From Pachypanchax playfairii (Eukaryota; Chordata; Actinopteri; Cyprinodontiformes; Aplocheilidae), in contig SSNP01000020.1 in the NCBI GenBank assembly GCA_006937955.1, positions 4,492,291 to 4,556,290 of the forward strand: a stretch of 64,000 nucleotides of DNA, given 5' to 3'. The number at the start of each line of letters is the position of its first letter. Positions within the stretch are counted from its first letter, which is position 1. The notes under the pieces were generated by a model, which saw nothing but the letters and a program-made list of their open reading frames with translations, did not search any database and was not told the DNA's origin. Below are positions 31,343 to 46,039 of this stretch, piece by piece. The position numbers were made by a program, and so were the translations under genes.

Positions 31343-33660
31343 TTAAATACATCCTTTCATGGTTGTGTTGTTGCTTTGTTTAATCTCCACCTACTTCATG
31401 GGAGTAAACGAGTCAACAGCTGACCAGTTCAAACACAGGCAGCGGTACCCAACCTTGTGGTAGAAACCCCAACCATTAAAATGTTTAACATGTATCTTTG
31501 AAAATGGGGTGAAAATGTTAATTACTTTGTGGAACTGGAAAAAATAAAGTTATTTAATAGAATTGTGTTCAGAATATTCTTATTTTTATGTGTTATGAAT
31601 GTTGTTATTGTCTCTTACTGACCTGATGGGAGTATTAAACTGTCTTTGTTTTAATTTTTCTTTTTGCTTTTTGCATGGATGAAATTTCATTTTTTATTCT
31701 AAAAAATATTTGCTAATTTTTTTTTAACCATTAATTCTTTAATTTTGGCTTCAAACAGGACGTTTACACCACAGCTGTTTTCAACACTAAGCTAATTTGC
31801 TCAAATCTTTCAAGACTATTTTTGTGTCCTTTTTTCAGAAAAAAAAAACTGGTTTATATTTACAAAGTAAAAATCCAAAATTCAAAGTTTCTTTATGGTT
31901 CTGCTTCACTGGCTTCTTCTTTCACCATTTTGGTTGTGCTTGAGGAAATTCATATTCGAGTTAGGCCAACCAGTTTGTGAGTTTTGGCACCTTACGTACA
32001 AAAGTATGACTCTGGAATTGTTGTTTTTTACTAAATTTGTCAGCCATCACTAATCGTGCCTGATAAATCTGTTGTTTCCTTAGATCAAGTAAAGATCTTT
32101 AAATGTGGCAGTTAATGCTGTAACTGTAATGGTAGTAAGTCATTTACAACCAATCGTAAACGTATTTATTGATGGGTGAAATGGACACCTGATGGCGTCT
32201 AGCCCCAGGTGGCTTTGACCTTTAAGCTGTTACACATCTTTGTAACAACGTATCAGTGCTGCTTTTTCTTTGCCAAAGCATGGACTTGTAGGGCGGGTGT
32301 CCAGGCAGACAGACAGACTCTTCGCTCTGGCACAGACGACGCTCAGAAACAAGCAGCTGAGCCATGTTTGATGACTCCCAAAGCTCATCTGTCAATCAAC
32401 AACTTTCCAAACTCTCAAGGCTCTTCTGAGATGCCACAGATACAACACGGTGACGTCAGCGCCGAAAAACAGAAGGGAATCACGGAAACACGATTGTTTA
32501 TGGTCTGTTTTAGAGTGCACAAGGCTTTTTGACCTGAGGCAGCTTTCATCAGGACTGTGAGGCAGACAGCAGAACAACACTGAAGACTAAAATAGGAAGG
32601 AGAGAGAAACATGAGATTCCTTGCCATCTGTTGTAATGCTTAAATCCCAAAGACGTGGTGCTGAAAGAACTCTTAACAATGCTATTTTAAGGATCTGCAT
32701 AGTAATTTAGCAGTCCATTGAGTTTGGATCCTTCAGTCACTAATAGAGACAGATAATTAAATTAAGAAAGATGTAGATTTTATGTGCGAGGAACTAAAAA
32801 ATTGAAAACTACCTAAATGCATATTTATGCTCAGCAGTTATTGAGATGCCTCTCTCTCCAGTTGGCTTTTAATTTTGAAAATAACCCCGTTCAACTCTGC
32901 AAACCAGGTAATTTCAACAAACGTCAATGTCAAATTTGTACGTCCAAAACTTAATGTGCACATTTTCAACTGATGTCGCTGGTGCACGCATATATAATTT
33001 TACCAGAAGACCTTAAATAAACAAACTTGACTGAAAGGTCCAGACCTGCCAAGAGACAGGACTGTCATTGGTTATGCAGAAGATGAAGTAATATTTAGTT
33101 TCTTTTCCCTAAAAAAACCCTAAATCAAGTGTTTGCCTTCTTTGAGCATATTTTTCTTTTGTGTTTGTGGTAGAAACCCTTGCCAACAACTCATTTTGTA
33201 AATCTTGTGGAACCAGTTCATGAGCTGTGCCTCGAAGCTGCTAGGACACAGATTCTCCTTGCTGTCAACAGTCCAGCATTTTTCTCCTCCGTCTTCTGTC
33301 CTTCTCACTCTTAAGTTACCAGCTCCATTGTATTGTACCGTGGGACTGATGGGTGCCAATGGCTACTCCTTCTTCTGGGAAACAGAATTTCTTTGAATGA
33401 AGACTTGCGGTGAAATGTTTACAATGTGGGAACTATTAGCAACGATCGAGGGGAAAACAGTCGAGTATGTTGTAATCAACTCTTCTTTTGTTTGTTGAAG
33501 CCACACACTCAAAACCCAGATTCTTAATTGCCCTGGTCGTATGGCCTGTGGTGGTTTTTTTGCACTCAGGCAGCTGCTTTGTGTATGTGATGCAGTGAGA
33601 TGTTATGTTAGAGTTCTAAGAGTTCTTGGGGTTCTTGTTGCTAGCACCATGCTAAGTCAT

Positions 33661-33770
33661 AGGGTGGCAAACTCCCGTCCTTGAGTGCCGCTATCCTGCA
33701 GGTGTTGGATGTTCCTCTGCTCCAACACACCTGGTTTGGATGAGCAAGTAGTTGACATGATGAGTATTTA
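33661..33770. repeat. Remnant of the fold-back hAT family
   Basis: GGCAAACTCCCGTCCTTGAG, TATCCTGCAGGTGTTGGATG and CCAACACACCTGG follow the left arm of the element at 47710 with many substitutions. The matching right arm is not recognisable. Confidence 0.55.
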
Positions 33771-36611
33771 AACAAATCCAATTAGGTATATTAGGTGCCA
33801 TTGTGAGTAAAGACAGCAGAGTGGAGAAACGTGGTCAGTAGTCTGAGACTATAGCAGCATAACTAAAGGGATGAATCGGGATAACCTAAACTAAAACTGA
33901 CTGATCATAAAGGAATGTTTTATAGGCTTATGTGTTAAAAGGGGAAGCTGGTTCCACTTTGTATCGATGGAGCGGGTCGTGTGTGCTCCAGTGAGGATTA
34001 GTCATTGAGAACTCGAGGTGGGAGTGGTCTCACAGGTCCCATGACTAGTACTAGCGTTGTGAGATCTTCTAACACATTGCTGGATCTTGATTCATGCCAA
34101 GAGAGTTATCCCAGCATGGGTCTCAGGGTGTGGAATGATTGTGGATGTACATGGTAGGGTCACCGTGGAAATGTGCTGCAGGTATATCGGTAAATAGAGA
34201 TGGCGCAGAAGAGCGGGACCGGAAACAGAAAAAAGTCCTATACTTGGATTGTAGCAGCATCATAACTGCCTTCACTTTGAAGGACTTTGATCCAGCCTCG
34301 CACTGATAGGTTATGGAGAGTGTCTCGGGGTCATTTTCCTTTTTTGAAGAGGGTCTAATGAAAAAAAAAAAACTGACAGGAAAGACACTACAACCCAGAG
34401 CTTATATAATCACCACGTCGATGAATCCCCTCAAGCGGATTTTGTGTAATCCCACCCTTTGCGATTGATTCTAGCTGAGTGATAATGGGCTGGAACATAA
34501 AAGTTTGTAAAGATTCTGCTTGAACACAGTATTGTTTTTTCTGTTCAACAGATGGACATGTGTACAACATGCTGTCTTTCATTCAGGGACACATGCATGT
34601 CAGACCTGTATTAAAGACCCGGATAATCGAGGATACAATCAGTGAACAGGGTCATTATAACGACACCTGTTACTGGAATCTGAGGATCACAATCTCTTGA
34701 ACAGCTGAATCCCCATTTTTCTTTAAAATCCCAAAAGATCCAGGATGACTGACTGAGCTTGACATGTGTAGAGTCGCTGTTTGCTTCAGGCACCATGTTA
34801 AAATTAACTCTGTGCTTTTGTTGTATTTTTTGAAGCCTGGAGCCACCTGCTCACAGTCCAGCAGGCATTCACAGTAAAAATGGACACACATTTGTTCCAG
34901 GTGGACCATCATTTTGATGCAGGTGACCCTGCAGGAAGACATTTCCATAGATTTATTAATTGTGAATACTTAATGTTTCATATTTAATTGAAGTCCCTAG
35001 TAAATTTGCTCTAACTCATACTGATCACACTGAATTTCAACACTTACTTCTCCAGCAGAAGTCTGTTTACACACTTAAATTTCAAATTTTCTTGCTAATT
35101 AACCACGCGAGTCTTTGTAAAGTGTTTCTATTGATCTCACCAGAGAGGAAGTTGTAAAGTTTTAAGGAGGGGGAGGGCTCGTTGATGTCTGCCAACAAGG
35201 TGTTAGAGCCAAAGCAGCAGCAGGCCTTTCCTTTTTTAGTAAACAACCTGTTTAACCTTTCAGCTGTGTGTCTGGAGTTTGAGTTAAACAAATATTTGTA
35301 ATTCTTACGGAGTATCAGTTACAGATTTAATTATCGTTTTAGGTGCAATTATCTTTTCGAGTTGTGAAAAGCATTTGCGGATTGTGTGAAGGCCGCAGTT
35401 GGCACGTGATGATGTACAGTGGAATACAGCACTGCAGGGCTCAGCGAACTGCTTCACTAAAACATTATTCCACCTCTGATTGGTCAGAATATAAAAAAGG
35501 AAATCCAGGTGATAATCGAGAGTCTTTGATTTCTACTCGTATTTGCATCACTGACAGATTTTTGATCTTGATCGCGCTCCACACCGCAGCAGTCGTGACC
35601 TCCGTTTACTTAACTGTACGGTCCATTTAATGAAAAATGGTTGTGTGTGTGATCTGTGCTCAACTGCCAAATCAATCTACCGCGGGTTTACTACGCCCTG
35701 CAGCTGCTGACAGCTGGCTGGCAGGTATATACACTGTGATTTAAAAAGGACAAAGCACGTGCCATTAATCTTCCGAATAAACAAAAGATATGTGTTGGTT
35801 TAAAGCTTTGCTGCAGACACAACAAACAAAGTACTGCAAGGGGTGTTTTACATAAAAATGCCATAAACCGAACCATTAAATGGGTCTTTTTTCAGATCTG
35901 ACCTGCAAATCCTGCTGTAAAGTTCCTGTGTTGCACACACTGATGTTCTGCAAATATTGATTCTACAGGAAAGAGTTTGGAGAGTTTCCTGATGGAGTAC
36001 TTAGCAGATTGTAAACATGGTCAGATTAATCCAGCTAGTTAGTTTCAACCTCGTCTCTGCATCTTGTTATTAGGGCATAAGATTGACGCCGATGGTTTAA
36101 ACTCAGACCTGTGTGCAAACGCTAAACTGAAGCTGGACAAAGCTGCAGTCTGTCTCGTGAAAAATGCTTGGATATAAAGTTTTATACGAGTTGGTGACTA
36201 CACTGTCCTGTTGAATACCTCCACCCTTCCTCAGAACACTACCTCATACTCACGCTGAGCTGCCAACCTGAGCTGATCCTTTGCAGCGCACCTTGGTTCC
36301 CTTATCGGGCCAAAATCTTGACGTAGAAATGGCTCTAAAGACACAGTCCAGACTTGGTTTAGTATAGCTATAAATCAAATTTCTCAAAACATTTTTTCAA
36401 AAAAATATATATATTTTTTTTTTCAAGGATGCTGGTTTCTCAGAACTGTGATCACAAGAGGAATCAAACTGCCGGGCCACAAGTAACGTGAGCCCAATTC
36501 TCAGCGATTAAAAATAGAGATGGGTTGGATTTTTTTATAAAGCTAGAGGAGGATCCTAGAAGCTGTTTGTGCTAAATTTTGGAAAAACATCGGAAGATTG
36601 TAACTACAAGT

Positions 36612-36637
36612 GAGAATAATAATAATAATAATAATGT
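36612..36637. repeat. (AAT)n microsatellite
   Basis: Short perfect trinucleotide run of about six to seven units in AT-rich intron sequence. Confidence 0.85.
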
Positions 36638-37629
36638 TTCTTTTTCACCAGGATAAACTTCACACTTCATTTTTCCTGACCACTTATAGTTTCCAGGTAG
36701 TTGTAGCTAGAAATAGTTTGGGACCTGCATTGTTGAAGTCCTTAGTGTGTAATGGATTATCTCATCTTTCTGATACAGCACCATCACAAATAATTTAGAT
36801 TCTTAACATGAACATTATTCAGCTCAGAAAACAGCAAAAAAAATTTAACGGTGGTCTCATGTGAAAATGTAGATGCCTAAATTTAGATAATTGGAGCCCC
36901 TGAATCTTAACATATTCAGTTGCCTGATTTATAATGGCTAAAAATAAGTTAAAAGACAGGAGGACATGTGAGTAGCTGTCGGGATGTGCAGCTCTGAGGT
37001 TTTCTTCACTTCTCTACCTACTACAGGTAAGGTAGATATTACTGATGATAACGTCATAGAAACTGACTTCTAAATATCTGAACTAACTCTTTATTATTTA
37101 AAAAATGTGCATGATTCCAGTTGACTGGAACTGATGCTGAGTAAGTGGGCAGGAATATGTACTTATAATTTTATAGATGTATGCTCTTAGCTTTGTGTAC
37201 TGAGCTTTACTTGTTACAATAAAGTGAAATACAGTACTATGATCCTTCCTCGATCACAGTGGTTGGGTTCTATAATCCCCTGAAAAACCTGAAAATCTTT
37301 GAAGTACAAGCGCAATGCTTGTATTGTAACTGTTATATATTTTATTCACTTATAAAAACACTTTATGCAGCGAAAAACATTGACGGTGTATGAATAAGAG
37401 GAGATGCTGGTTAATGCAAAGCAGCATTTGATGATGCGCTCCTTCACTGAGCCAATCAGCATCCAGCATACATAACCATGTGCTCATCTGAGCCAATCAG
37501 AGCAAGATACAGGACGAAGTGGTTCTAAGCTATTCATTAAAAGTTTCCAGTGTATGAAATCCCTGTGCAAACCAGCTGAAGAAGCAGGTAACAGAAATAA
37601 AAAGACCAGTTGATGGTGCATGTTAGATG

Positions 37630-37900
37630 TTTTGGAAATATGATCAGAGACTGAGATGGTTTGGACGTGTCCAGAGGAGGGATAGTGGGTTTAATAGGAA
37701 AGGGAAGCTGAGATGGGAACTGCCAGGCAGGTGATCTAGAAGAAGACCAAAGAGGAGATATATGATGTAGTGAAGGAGGACATGAGGTTGGTTGGTGTGA
37801 GAGAAGAAGATGCCGAGGACAGAGTTGGATGGAGGACTTGCCACTTGCTGTGGCGACTCCTGAAGGGAGCAACTCAAAGAAAAAGAAGTCGTCGATGATA
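37630..37900 (+). repeat. LINE reverse-transcriptase C-terminal remnant (RTE-like)
   Basis: The + strand reads RLRWFGRVQRRDSGFNRKGK, WELPGR, RRRPKRRYM, and after a frameshift DVVKEDMRLVGVREEDAEDR. This is the familiar end of the polyprotein of a fish non-LTR retrotransposon (WYGHVQRRD ... ELPGKRKRGRPKRR ... VGVxEEDAEDRxxWR). Stops and the frameshift show that it is dead. The long minus-strand frame over it is only its antisense. Confidence 0.85.
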
Positions 37901-40900
37901 TAAATTTTTAGATATGCTTGAATATATACTGAAGCTGCAATTGTTAAAACACGGAATAGCGAGGGATTAATGTGAGTTCTGAGCCATGTCCTCTGCAACA
38001 TGGGAAAAAGAGTTTTAATAAAGTGTCTTCAAATTGTTTCCAAATGTCCACATTTTTTTAGTAATAATAAATATTTACGTAATCTTAGAATGTGGCTATC
38101 ATTTGATATTATTACACAGTTATTTTTTGTTAGATTGAAAAAAAATAATACTAAAAATGGCCATAAAAGAAAGAGAAGATTGACCTTGAATGTTGGCGAT
38201 CAGCTGCCCTGATTTCTAAAGATCAGTGCTGCATTGGCTGACCTGTAATTCTAACCTAAAGTAACTCAATCTGACATCTTCAAACTAGTCTTTGGAGGTG
38301 CATCGTAAGTCTTTTAGCTTTAACCATTATTTAGAAACAGAATCTCTTTATTATCCCGCCGTTTCTCTGCACCTGAAAAAGAACTGGAGTGTTCACGATT
38401 GAGGGTTCTGGAAATGACTAAAACACCCGAGCTGGAACAGAAATGCCTCATCGCTCACCACTTCACTCCTTTTTCTAGCCAAGAGAGAAAATCCAGCTCA
38501 AGTAGACAGAGTTACATCATTTGAGACTGATGGTGAGAGTAACATGTCTATCTTAATAAAACAGTTAAGTACTTCTCAAGCCAGTAACAGAGAGAAATAG
38601 TCATTGCTGCTGAGAAATGCTCAGCTCACACTTGACTTAACTTCATGTCACAATGATCTGCTTTTGCACCACAGTAGGGTTTAATCTCTTAAACGTGTTT
38701 GGCTTTTCTGACCACCAAGACGTAGTTATTTCACTATGGCTTTATGTGACAGTTCATACCGTTTGGTATAGCCTGGCACCAGGATGGAAGGTAAGAAAAA
38801 GCACCCCGAGGGACGGCACCGAGTTAGAACTTGGCAGCCACTTGATGAAGCTCAGGTTACTACCAGCTGCCCACCCAGATTTGCTGGCAGGTTTAAGTGT
38901 CCAAAATCTAATCCCTGCCAACAGTGAGCTCAAGCCCTAAGGAGAGTATTGTGTCTCTGGCAAAGTCTGACGTTCAGTTGCAGCAGCAGCCATGCGAAGA
39001 GGAGCTGAGCACTGATGGCTAGGTTCAGGAAAACCACAAATCAAAGGTACTCCACCCATGGAAAGAGATGCCCCATAAATCCCGAAAAATCCATGCACGT
39101 AAAATCAAACCAACCCATGATTGAGTAAGAAACATCATTAAAACTTTGATAAAATATGTAAGTTATCTCTTTCTGTTTGCTTCTTGTGAAGTCTTATTGC
39201 TCTGGGTCTTCAATCAGCATTGCAGAAGCTGCTGTGTTTGCAGTTCAGTTACACATACAGAGCTTTTATTGTTCATGAAGAGTAATGGAGAACATACAGA
39301 CCACCTGCACACTGATGTATTGACCCCATGGACGTGAAAACTAATAACTTTGTTGGAAATGGGTTTGATGGACCAAGACACAAACCTTTTGTGATTTTTA
39401 AAAGTCCTACTTGAGTCTTACGTTATCCTGCAGTTAATAGGGCTTGAAATTAAATGACAAAACATGCGGCAACTCTTCCTCTGATCTGTCATAAACTTTC
39501 TACGCCTCATTGTAACCTTAAAACAGTATTTTTAACAATGACGCTCATATCAGGCTCAGTTTGCTTACTATTTGCCATGGCAAAGCGTTGATGCTGCAGA
39601 TCCGGTGGGGGTTGTGTGATGGCTAAAGAACCAGTCCCATGAAAGGCCAACATTGTCAGCATCCCAAAGATCCCCTTTGTGTGTGGACATGTTTGATGGG
39701 GGCCGTGTCATCTTCATGAGACAGCATGTTTGACTCACGATGGGAGGCCTTTCTGAGAACCCTTCTGTACAATCGTCTGATTGCTGCATTGCCAACTCTT
39801 CTCTTTTATGACATCTCGTTGGAGCTGTTGAAAGTGTGACATTTTTAATCATCTGCAGTTTGTAGTGGTGGTTGAATCATTACTAAACATCCTACCAATG
39901 AATAACTTCACCCTGCTTCAACGTTTCTGATGAAAATTCATTCACATTTAGTTTGTCACAATTAAATTCAATATTTTGTATTTTTTATTTAGTTTGAACA
40001 TTTAAAATTTTTCTGAATCACAAAAGAAACAGCAGAATTTTAACAAAGACCTAAATCCAGTGTCGGTAGAGAGTCGACTGAAAATCAGCCTCAGATTGAA
40101 ACCACGTCTTTAAACCCTTCAGCTAATTTACATCGAGTCTTTGTTCAGACTCAAGGAGGGAGTTTCTTCTTCTTGGATTTACCTGAATGATGTTGGAAAA
40201 CCAGAAGCAGGATCTTTGTCTCATCTTCGGTCCATATCGGAGGTTTTTAGCACAGACAAACTGAATGAGGAGCTCATGGCTCGTCTTGGTCTCCCAGTTT
40301 CACACCAGAATAAACAAAGTCTGACTTTTATATAAAGTCTGTTGTTTTGTTGCTGTTTGGATGAAGTGAAGCAGCCACAAACATCTGGATCATGTTTACA
40401 GTTTCTCCTGTTATCTGACCTGAAAAATGTCTCAATCAGAGACACAAGTGAACTGAACCAGAACACACTAAAAACCCAATCTGAGGTGTCGTCATGGCGA
40501 CTGAAGACAGACTTCGACACCTGGCCAGAAAAAATGCGACATAATGGTACAAAATGGAGATTATTCTATAACCAGTACTTCAAAATTAACAAAGTGTTAA
40601 ATTAATTCTGTAAATACGATGCAGAGTTGTTGTATTTTTCTTCTGGTTAATGGAAATTGACCTTTAACCTTCCATAATTTCATTTTCCAACATTATTTCA
40701 CATCCAAATGATAGTTTGACAAAGACCAGCATTCGAGTGGTCCAGAGAGAGAATATGGGGAGATTGGAGAACCGAGGAACGCAAGGCGTCATGTGACCTT
40801 ACAGATCCTCTTATAGAAAAGATGAGGAATCTGATGACAATGAGCAACCTTGTAACTTGGATACCATAACTGTGATTTTTACGGACTTTTCTGATCTTTC

Positions 40901-43458
40901 GTATCATCAGTCAATATTTTTAACTCTGATTTGTCTGTTTAACTTTAACGCGAAATGAAATCTCTCACTCTGAAAAAGGAGTTTTGAGACTTCTTTATTC
41001 GGTTGCTTTGGCAGTTCCAATAAGTTCTGGCTGTAAAATCTACAGCAGCGTAAATTTAAATCCCAGATTCCTTGCTGTTAAGACACATTGTTAGACTGAA
41101 AGAGGACCCGGCGGTTACAGAGACATCACAACCGGTATAAGACAGGTTGTCTGGGATCCCGTTATCTGGGGAGATGCTGTGAGCAAACAAGTGGCCACCA
41201 TGGAAATGGGCATCTGCTGGAATCCCTCGAAACGTTGCAAGTTATTCATGTCTGTGCTGATCCACTTCATTTGCTGCTCGGAGTATCAAGTGTTGCGCGA
41301 CTGTGTGAGGGATGGATTTAATGGGGAAGTTGAGATTTAGTGTGTAAGTCTTTGCAGGGGGAGTTGCTGTTGAGGCATGAGAGCAGCTGGTAGCACCACG
41401 CTCTGTTTGAAATGTCTGGCGCTGAACCTTGAGTTGGGAATCACGCCATTCATTTTCTGCGAGAGCGAACTGGGCCAGGTCAGTATGTGCCATCATGGAC
41501 GGTGCACAGCTCTTATAGAGGAGGGGGCTTTGGGGTGGTTAGTTCGGCTGTAGTGTGTTATTGTTTTGTGACGTCTGTTCAGAAAGAGACCAGTATGCCA
41601 AATTTGCCTCTCTACTAAAATTTTTGTTGGCACGCTTGATTTATTTAATTTTATACTTTATATGGTCTATTTAAATGTAATTTTGCAATATCTGAGGTGT
41701 GCTTTGATTTCCATTGGCATATTAATGAGCATGTTGTAGCCCAAGTAAAATAGTTACCAAGGTTTAGACTTTAAAATGGTCGAGCGGTTGAATTCTTGGT
41801 TTATGGCACATGGAAAATGTCAGGCATCAGACCTGGATAGTTCTGATATAAATGGCATAATTTTTTAAAAGATATTGCCTTGGCTTAATATTATTTCCAA
41901 TATCAAATTTAGTTTAGAGGTAATGACTTTGTAGGAAAGCCGAGATAATCCTGATATGGAAGCATCTTCCCATCTGTCCCTGTTAGCTGCTGTTTGACTG
42001 GATCCTGGTTCTTCAGAAGACTTTGAGCTTTTCACACAGTAAATGTGGTAATGTATTTGAAATCTAGCCAAATGAAACTGTTTACTCTTTGCAGGACATT
42101 TCCCAGGACTCTTTGTGAAGCAGATCGTATGCAATTGCCTCGCTACATGTGGGAGGTCCAAGACATTTTGTAAGATGCTTATTCCTAAAAGAAAACCTGG
42201 TTAAAACCCCTGGCGCCACATGTCAGTGGTCAGGATAACCTTTTGGATTATTATTTCCACTTACAGGTTGCAGTAGACTAAGTTGTGAACATAATGGTTC
42301 ACATACATTTAAAATAACAGTAATTGTAGCAATAGTTTCCAATTTGAATCTTAAATTTAACTAATTATTGTTCATTTAACAGTTTTTCAAGTTAAATGTC
42401 AGTAGGTGATTTTAAGTTGTAATTAACATGAGCATTAATAAAAAGGGTAATGCACACTAACGAATGTGGTTAACTGTCAGATTCGGTCACAGTTTTTTTT
42501 AAGAGTTCCTGTCAGGCTTGACGCCTAAAACAATAAACTACGCAAATAAACAAAAAGACTCATAAAATGGCAAGAACACAGTGATACAAAAATAAACAAA
42601 GACTATAAAAGATTTGTTCTGATACACAAAGATTAAAAGTGGTTCAGACACTGTTTAAGATGAGCTTATACCATTTGAGGTGTTGAAGACTCTGTTGAAT
42701 GTCATCATCATTTGTCATCTGTATCCAGCTCTCTGTCAGCTCTTTACATCCGTTTGCTTCACTCCTATTCTCTATGGTCACATTTACTGTTTATTAAAAT
42801 GTCTGCATTTTCAATGAAGCTGCTCTCGTTTATTTATTTATTTTTCTTAAGATCTTTTTGTGGGTTTTCTCTTGTCCCTGACTGGTTTTTCACGTGTTCC
42901 AGTTCGGTCATTTTCTTGAAAAACTTTCAAGTATAGGCCTGGTTATCTTTTTTTTTTAAAGAAGTGTGTACATAGAAAACTATTTCAAATTAAATAAAAC
43001 AACTTGGATGATAGAAAAAGTGTCAGGCCCCAAAAATATTTACATCTGATAACTGAACATGATTATCATATCTGTAAGAAATAAAAAACATCCAACAAAC
43101 CCTTAAAGATGTATCAGTCAATCATCCACTTTATATCAGGTTTTTAGCTAATAGATTTCTAAAAATCCCTTTTAATGGAAGATATTATTTGAAACTAAGT
43201 TATCCTTGGTTTTGTTTTCATTGATTATTTTCCTAAATCTATTATTTTTTTGTAGATTCTTCACACCAAACTGCTAGTGTCAGAGTTGCTAGCTAGCCAT
43301 TAGCTAACTAGCTAGTACTTTAGCTAGTTTCTAACTAAGATCTAATTTAAATGAGTTTTCTGTCATATTTTGACACAACACTGGTTCACTCACTGAGTTC
43401 AGGAGGCTTTTTATACTTGAATGAGTTAGATTCTGAGTTATGAAACTTAATAGTTAAT

Positions 43459-43690
43459 GGGGCAGAGGTGGCTCAGGAGGTAGACCAGGTTTTCCAACAA
43501 TCGGAAGCTTGACTCTGTGCCATTGTGTCCATGGGCAAGACACTAAATCTGACTTATTATGTATAAATTATATATAAATGTTGGTAGTAGTCAGAAGGGC
43601 TGATGGCATTCTGCCAGTCGGCCCCAGGGCAGCTGGGGGTACAATGTAGTTTATCACCACCAGAGTGGGACCGAGTGAACTGAGTGACTG
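43459..43690 (+). repeat. tRNA-derived SINE, diverged
   Basis: It begins AGAGGTGGCTCAGGAGGTAG (A box). It continues with CATGGGCAAGACACTAAATC and a tail GGCCCCAGGGCAGCTGGGGG then TACAATGTAGTTTATCACCA. The tail equals the central part of a common teleost SINE. The B box is degraded. Confidence 0.75.
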
Positions 43691-45235
43691 AATATTAGAT
43701 TCACTTCAAAGCTCTTTCAGCATCTTAAAAAAGTGCTATTTCAACATAATACTTTATTATTAGTAGTAGTAGTAGTAAACAAACATATTCTTCTGAAACT
43801 GATTTGAAAAAGCAGAAAATATGTGACAACTTTGAAGTACAAGTTTAAATTCAAACTGACCGCCATAATAAAACAAAGTCAAAGAATAAGTTCCCACATG
43901 ACAAAATATTGTTGTTTGGTTTTTGCTACATCTTTCATCCATGATTTTGTTGGTTTCTGTATGTTATCTAGAAACAAAATGTTGGTAGAATTAATTCCCG
44001 TGGACTTTAAAACATGATATTCTAGTGGAACCTCAGTGTGATAAAACAAAATGCCAAATACCCCGTCTCATATTGCTCAGAGTTTGGAGTTATTTGTGTT
44101 TTGTAAGAGTTTTGTTGTAATGTCCTTAAATTGTTTGTTGTTCAGGAAAATGGGTCATTTTGAAAGAAAAATAAACCAACAAACCTTCCGCTATTACCCT
44201 TCATCACCCTCTGGGCCAAGTATGAGTCTCACTGACAAGGTTTTCAGTTTCAAACCCCTCAAAGCTGTCAGCGTTAGACCTCAACTGCCAGTTGTTTACC
44301 ACATTCTCTGACCCCCCCTTTGTTGCCCAAACCACACTACAAATGGAACTAGAGGGTTCATCTCACTATGTATTAAACCCAATACAGAAGAAGGCCTTTC
44401 AGCAGATCCTGACACTATAAAATTTGTGCCACCTTTCAAAAAAATGCAAAAAAAGATGTAAAAACACCTCGTACTTCAATCACATCAGTTCTCTAAATGC
44501 CCACGGGAAAAAAAACTATTACGTAGAAATGTCTAAAATGAGTTCAGGTCACAAAAGTGTCAAGTGAACATGACATTCTGCCTGGCATCAGGATACTAGA
44601 GCTCCTGATCTTTTTCATCACTGCCACTGCTGACACTAATGACTGGGTGTCCTCAAGAAGAGCATCGCCTCTGATTTATGATGAAGTGATTCTGTTACAC
44701 AGACTATGTTTGCAGCCTGTATTTACTCTGCAAGTGCTGTTGCTGGAGCTACATCAGAGGGTAGAGCATTGGAATGGATCATGGAGGACGCTTTAGAGGC
44801 TGAGTCATCCAGTATTTACACTTGGTATTTAGTGCCATATTAAATTCTTATTCCTGTGTACCATCACTGTAAAACATACCAAAGTAAATCTGACCTCATT
44901 GCACAAAGAAACATACACTAATAATGTTAAACGTACATATAGATATAATTTGGGTCATTAGAATATCTCTTCATGTTTTGCCAGATGTATGTCTTGACAT
45001 GTTTCTTTTTTTCACAACAGTCTTTTTGTTGGTAATATTTGTGGATTGTAGTAGGCAGAAGGTGACAGTGGAAGCAGATATTAAAGGTTTCAATGTGCCA
45101 GACATGACACTCTTAGACCAGGGGTTGGGGTAGTGGGGGGTACTATATTTTCTTTTTATAGTATGTCTCATATCAGAAACAACAGCTGAACCAGTCTACT
45201 AGTCTTACTTTAGTCCTTAAGCACAAGTGTGGAGT

Positions 45236-45840
45236 GGGTCAACAGCCATCCAGTATTTTTGTCATCATTTTGTTATCTTTACCCGCTTATTCCTGTTCAG
45301 GATTGCTGGAGCTTGTGTTTATCTTCAGCAGCTGTGGCTCAGGCGGTAGAGCGGGTCGTCTGGTAACCGGAAGGTCACTGGCTCGAATCCCCGCTCTGCC
45401 CACCTTGTCTGTTTGGTGGTCGGAGGGTGTCTGGCAGCCTCTCCTTTGTCAGGGTGTGGCTACTGCTGTTGGCTACAACATGTGTGTAGTTTATCATCAC
45501 CAAACGTGTGAGTGTGTGTGAATGGGTGAATGACAATGTTTGTAGGACCTGAGTATACTATGCTATACAAGTACACACCATTTACCATTCAGTAATCATT
45601 GAGTGAGAGGGTCACCATCTCATGGCAACATATAGACAGACAACCTAGTGATAATTTAGAGTTTTCAATTAACCACAAGCATACTTTTTGGTCTGTGGAA
45701 GGAAGCTGAAGCCCCGGAGAAATGCACAGTTAAAACATGCAAGCTCCACGTAGAAAGACCCCAGTCCAATTTCATCCAAGGGCCTTCTCCCTGCATTGCG
45801 ACATTGCTACTGACTACATCACCATGCACCCCAGCATTAT
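45236..45840 (-). repeat. Older reverse SINE, split by a younger SINE
   Basis: The left part (to about 45324: CCCGCTTATTCCTGTTCAGG, TTGCTGGAGC) and the right part (45590-45840: ATAGACAGACAACC, AATTTAGAGTTTTCAATTAA, GGAAGCTGAAGCCCCGGAGA) are the two sections of one reverse-oriented SINE. The tRNA-type head is at the right end (CACCATGCACCCCAGC). Between them lies the element at 45325. Confidence 0.65.
45325..45590 (+). repeat. tRNA-derived SINE inserted in an older SINE
   Basis: The head has A box TGTGGCTCAGGCGG (near 45333) and B box GGCTCGAATCC (45380-45390) and is well preserved. The tail contains GGCAGCCTC and TGTGTGTGAATGGGTGAATG. It belongs to the same family as 43459. Confidence 0.8.
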
Positions 45841-46039
45841 CGTATCGTAGGATCCTATTGATTGGATTGTTTATTCTTTGAACATAAAAGTATGTACAGG
45901 ACAAAAGGTTTACCCTGTGTTTGCTGGCCAAGACTAACCAGCGTTTTCAAGTGCTGGGTCCAGTAAAACTTTCCAATTCTTCATAAAGTATCCCAAAGAA
46001 CAGTTATATAGCCACTTCAGTCAGTTTGGTTTGTCGTCT

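Noticed and set aside
37537..38001. 154-codon minus-strand frame
   Set aside because: It is the antisense of a decayed LINE reverse-transcriptase end on the + strand.
38780..38800. GCACCAGGATGGAAG|GTAAGA as a possible collagen exon end
   Set aside because: The in-phase sequence before it has a stop and no Gly-X-Y repeat.
38653..38940. 95-codon frame with LELGSHLMKLRLLPAAHP
   Set aside because: It might be a retroelement fragment, but no domain could be named with confidence.
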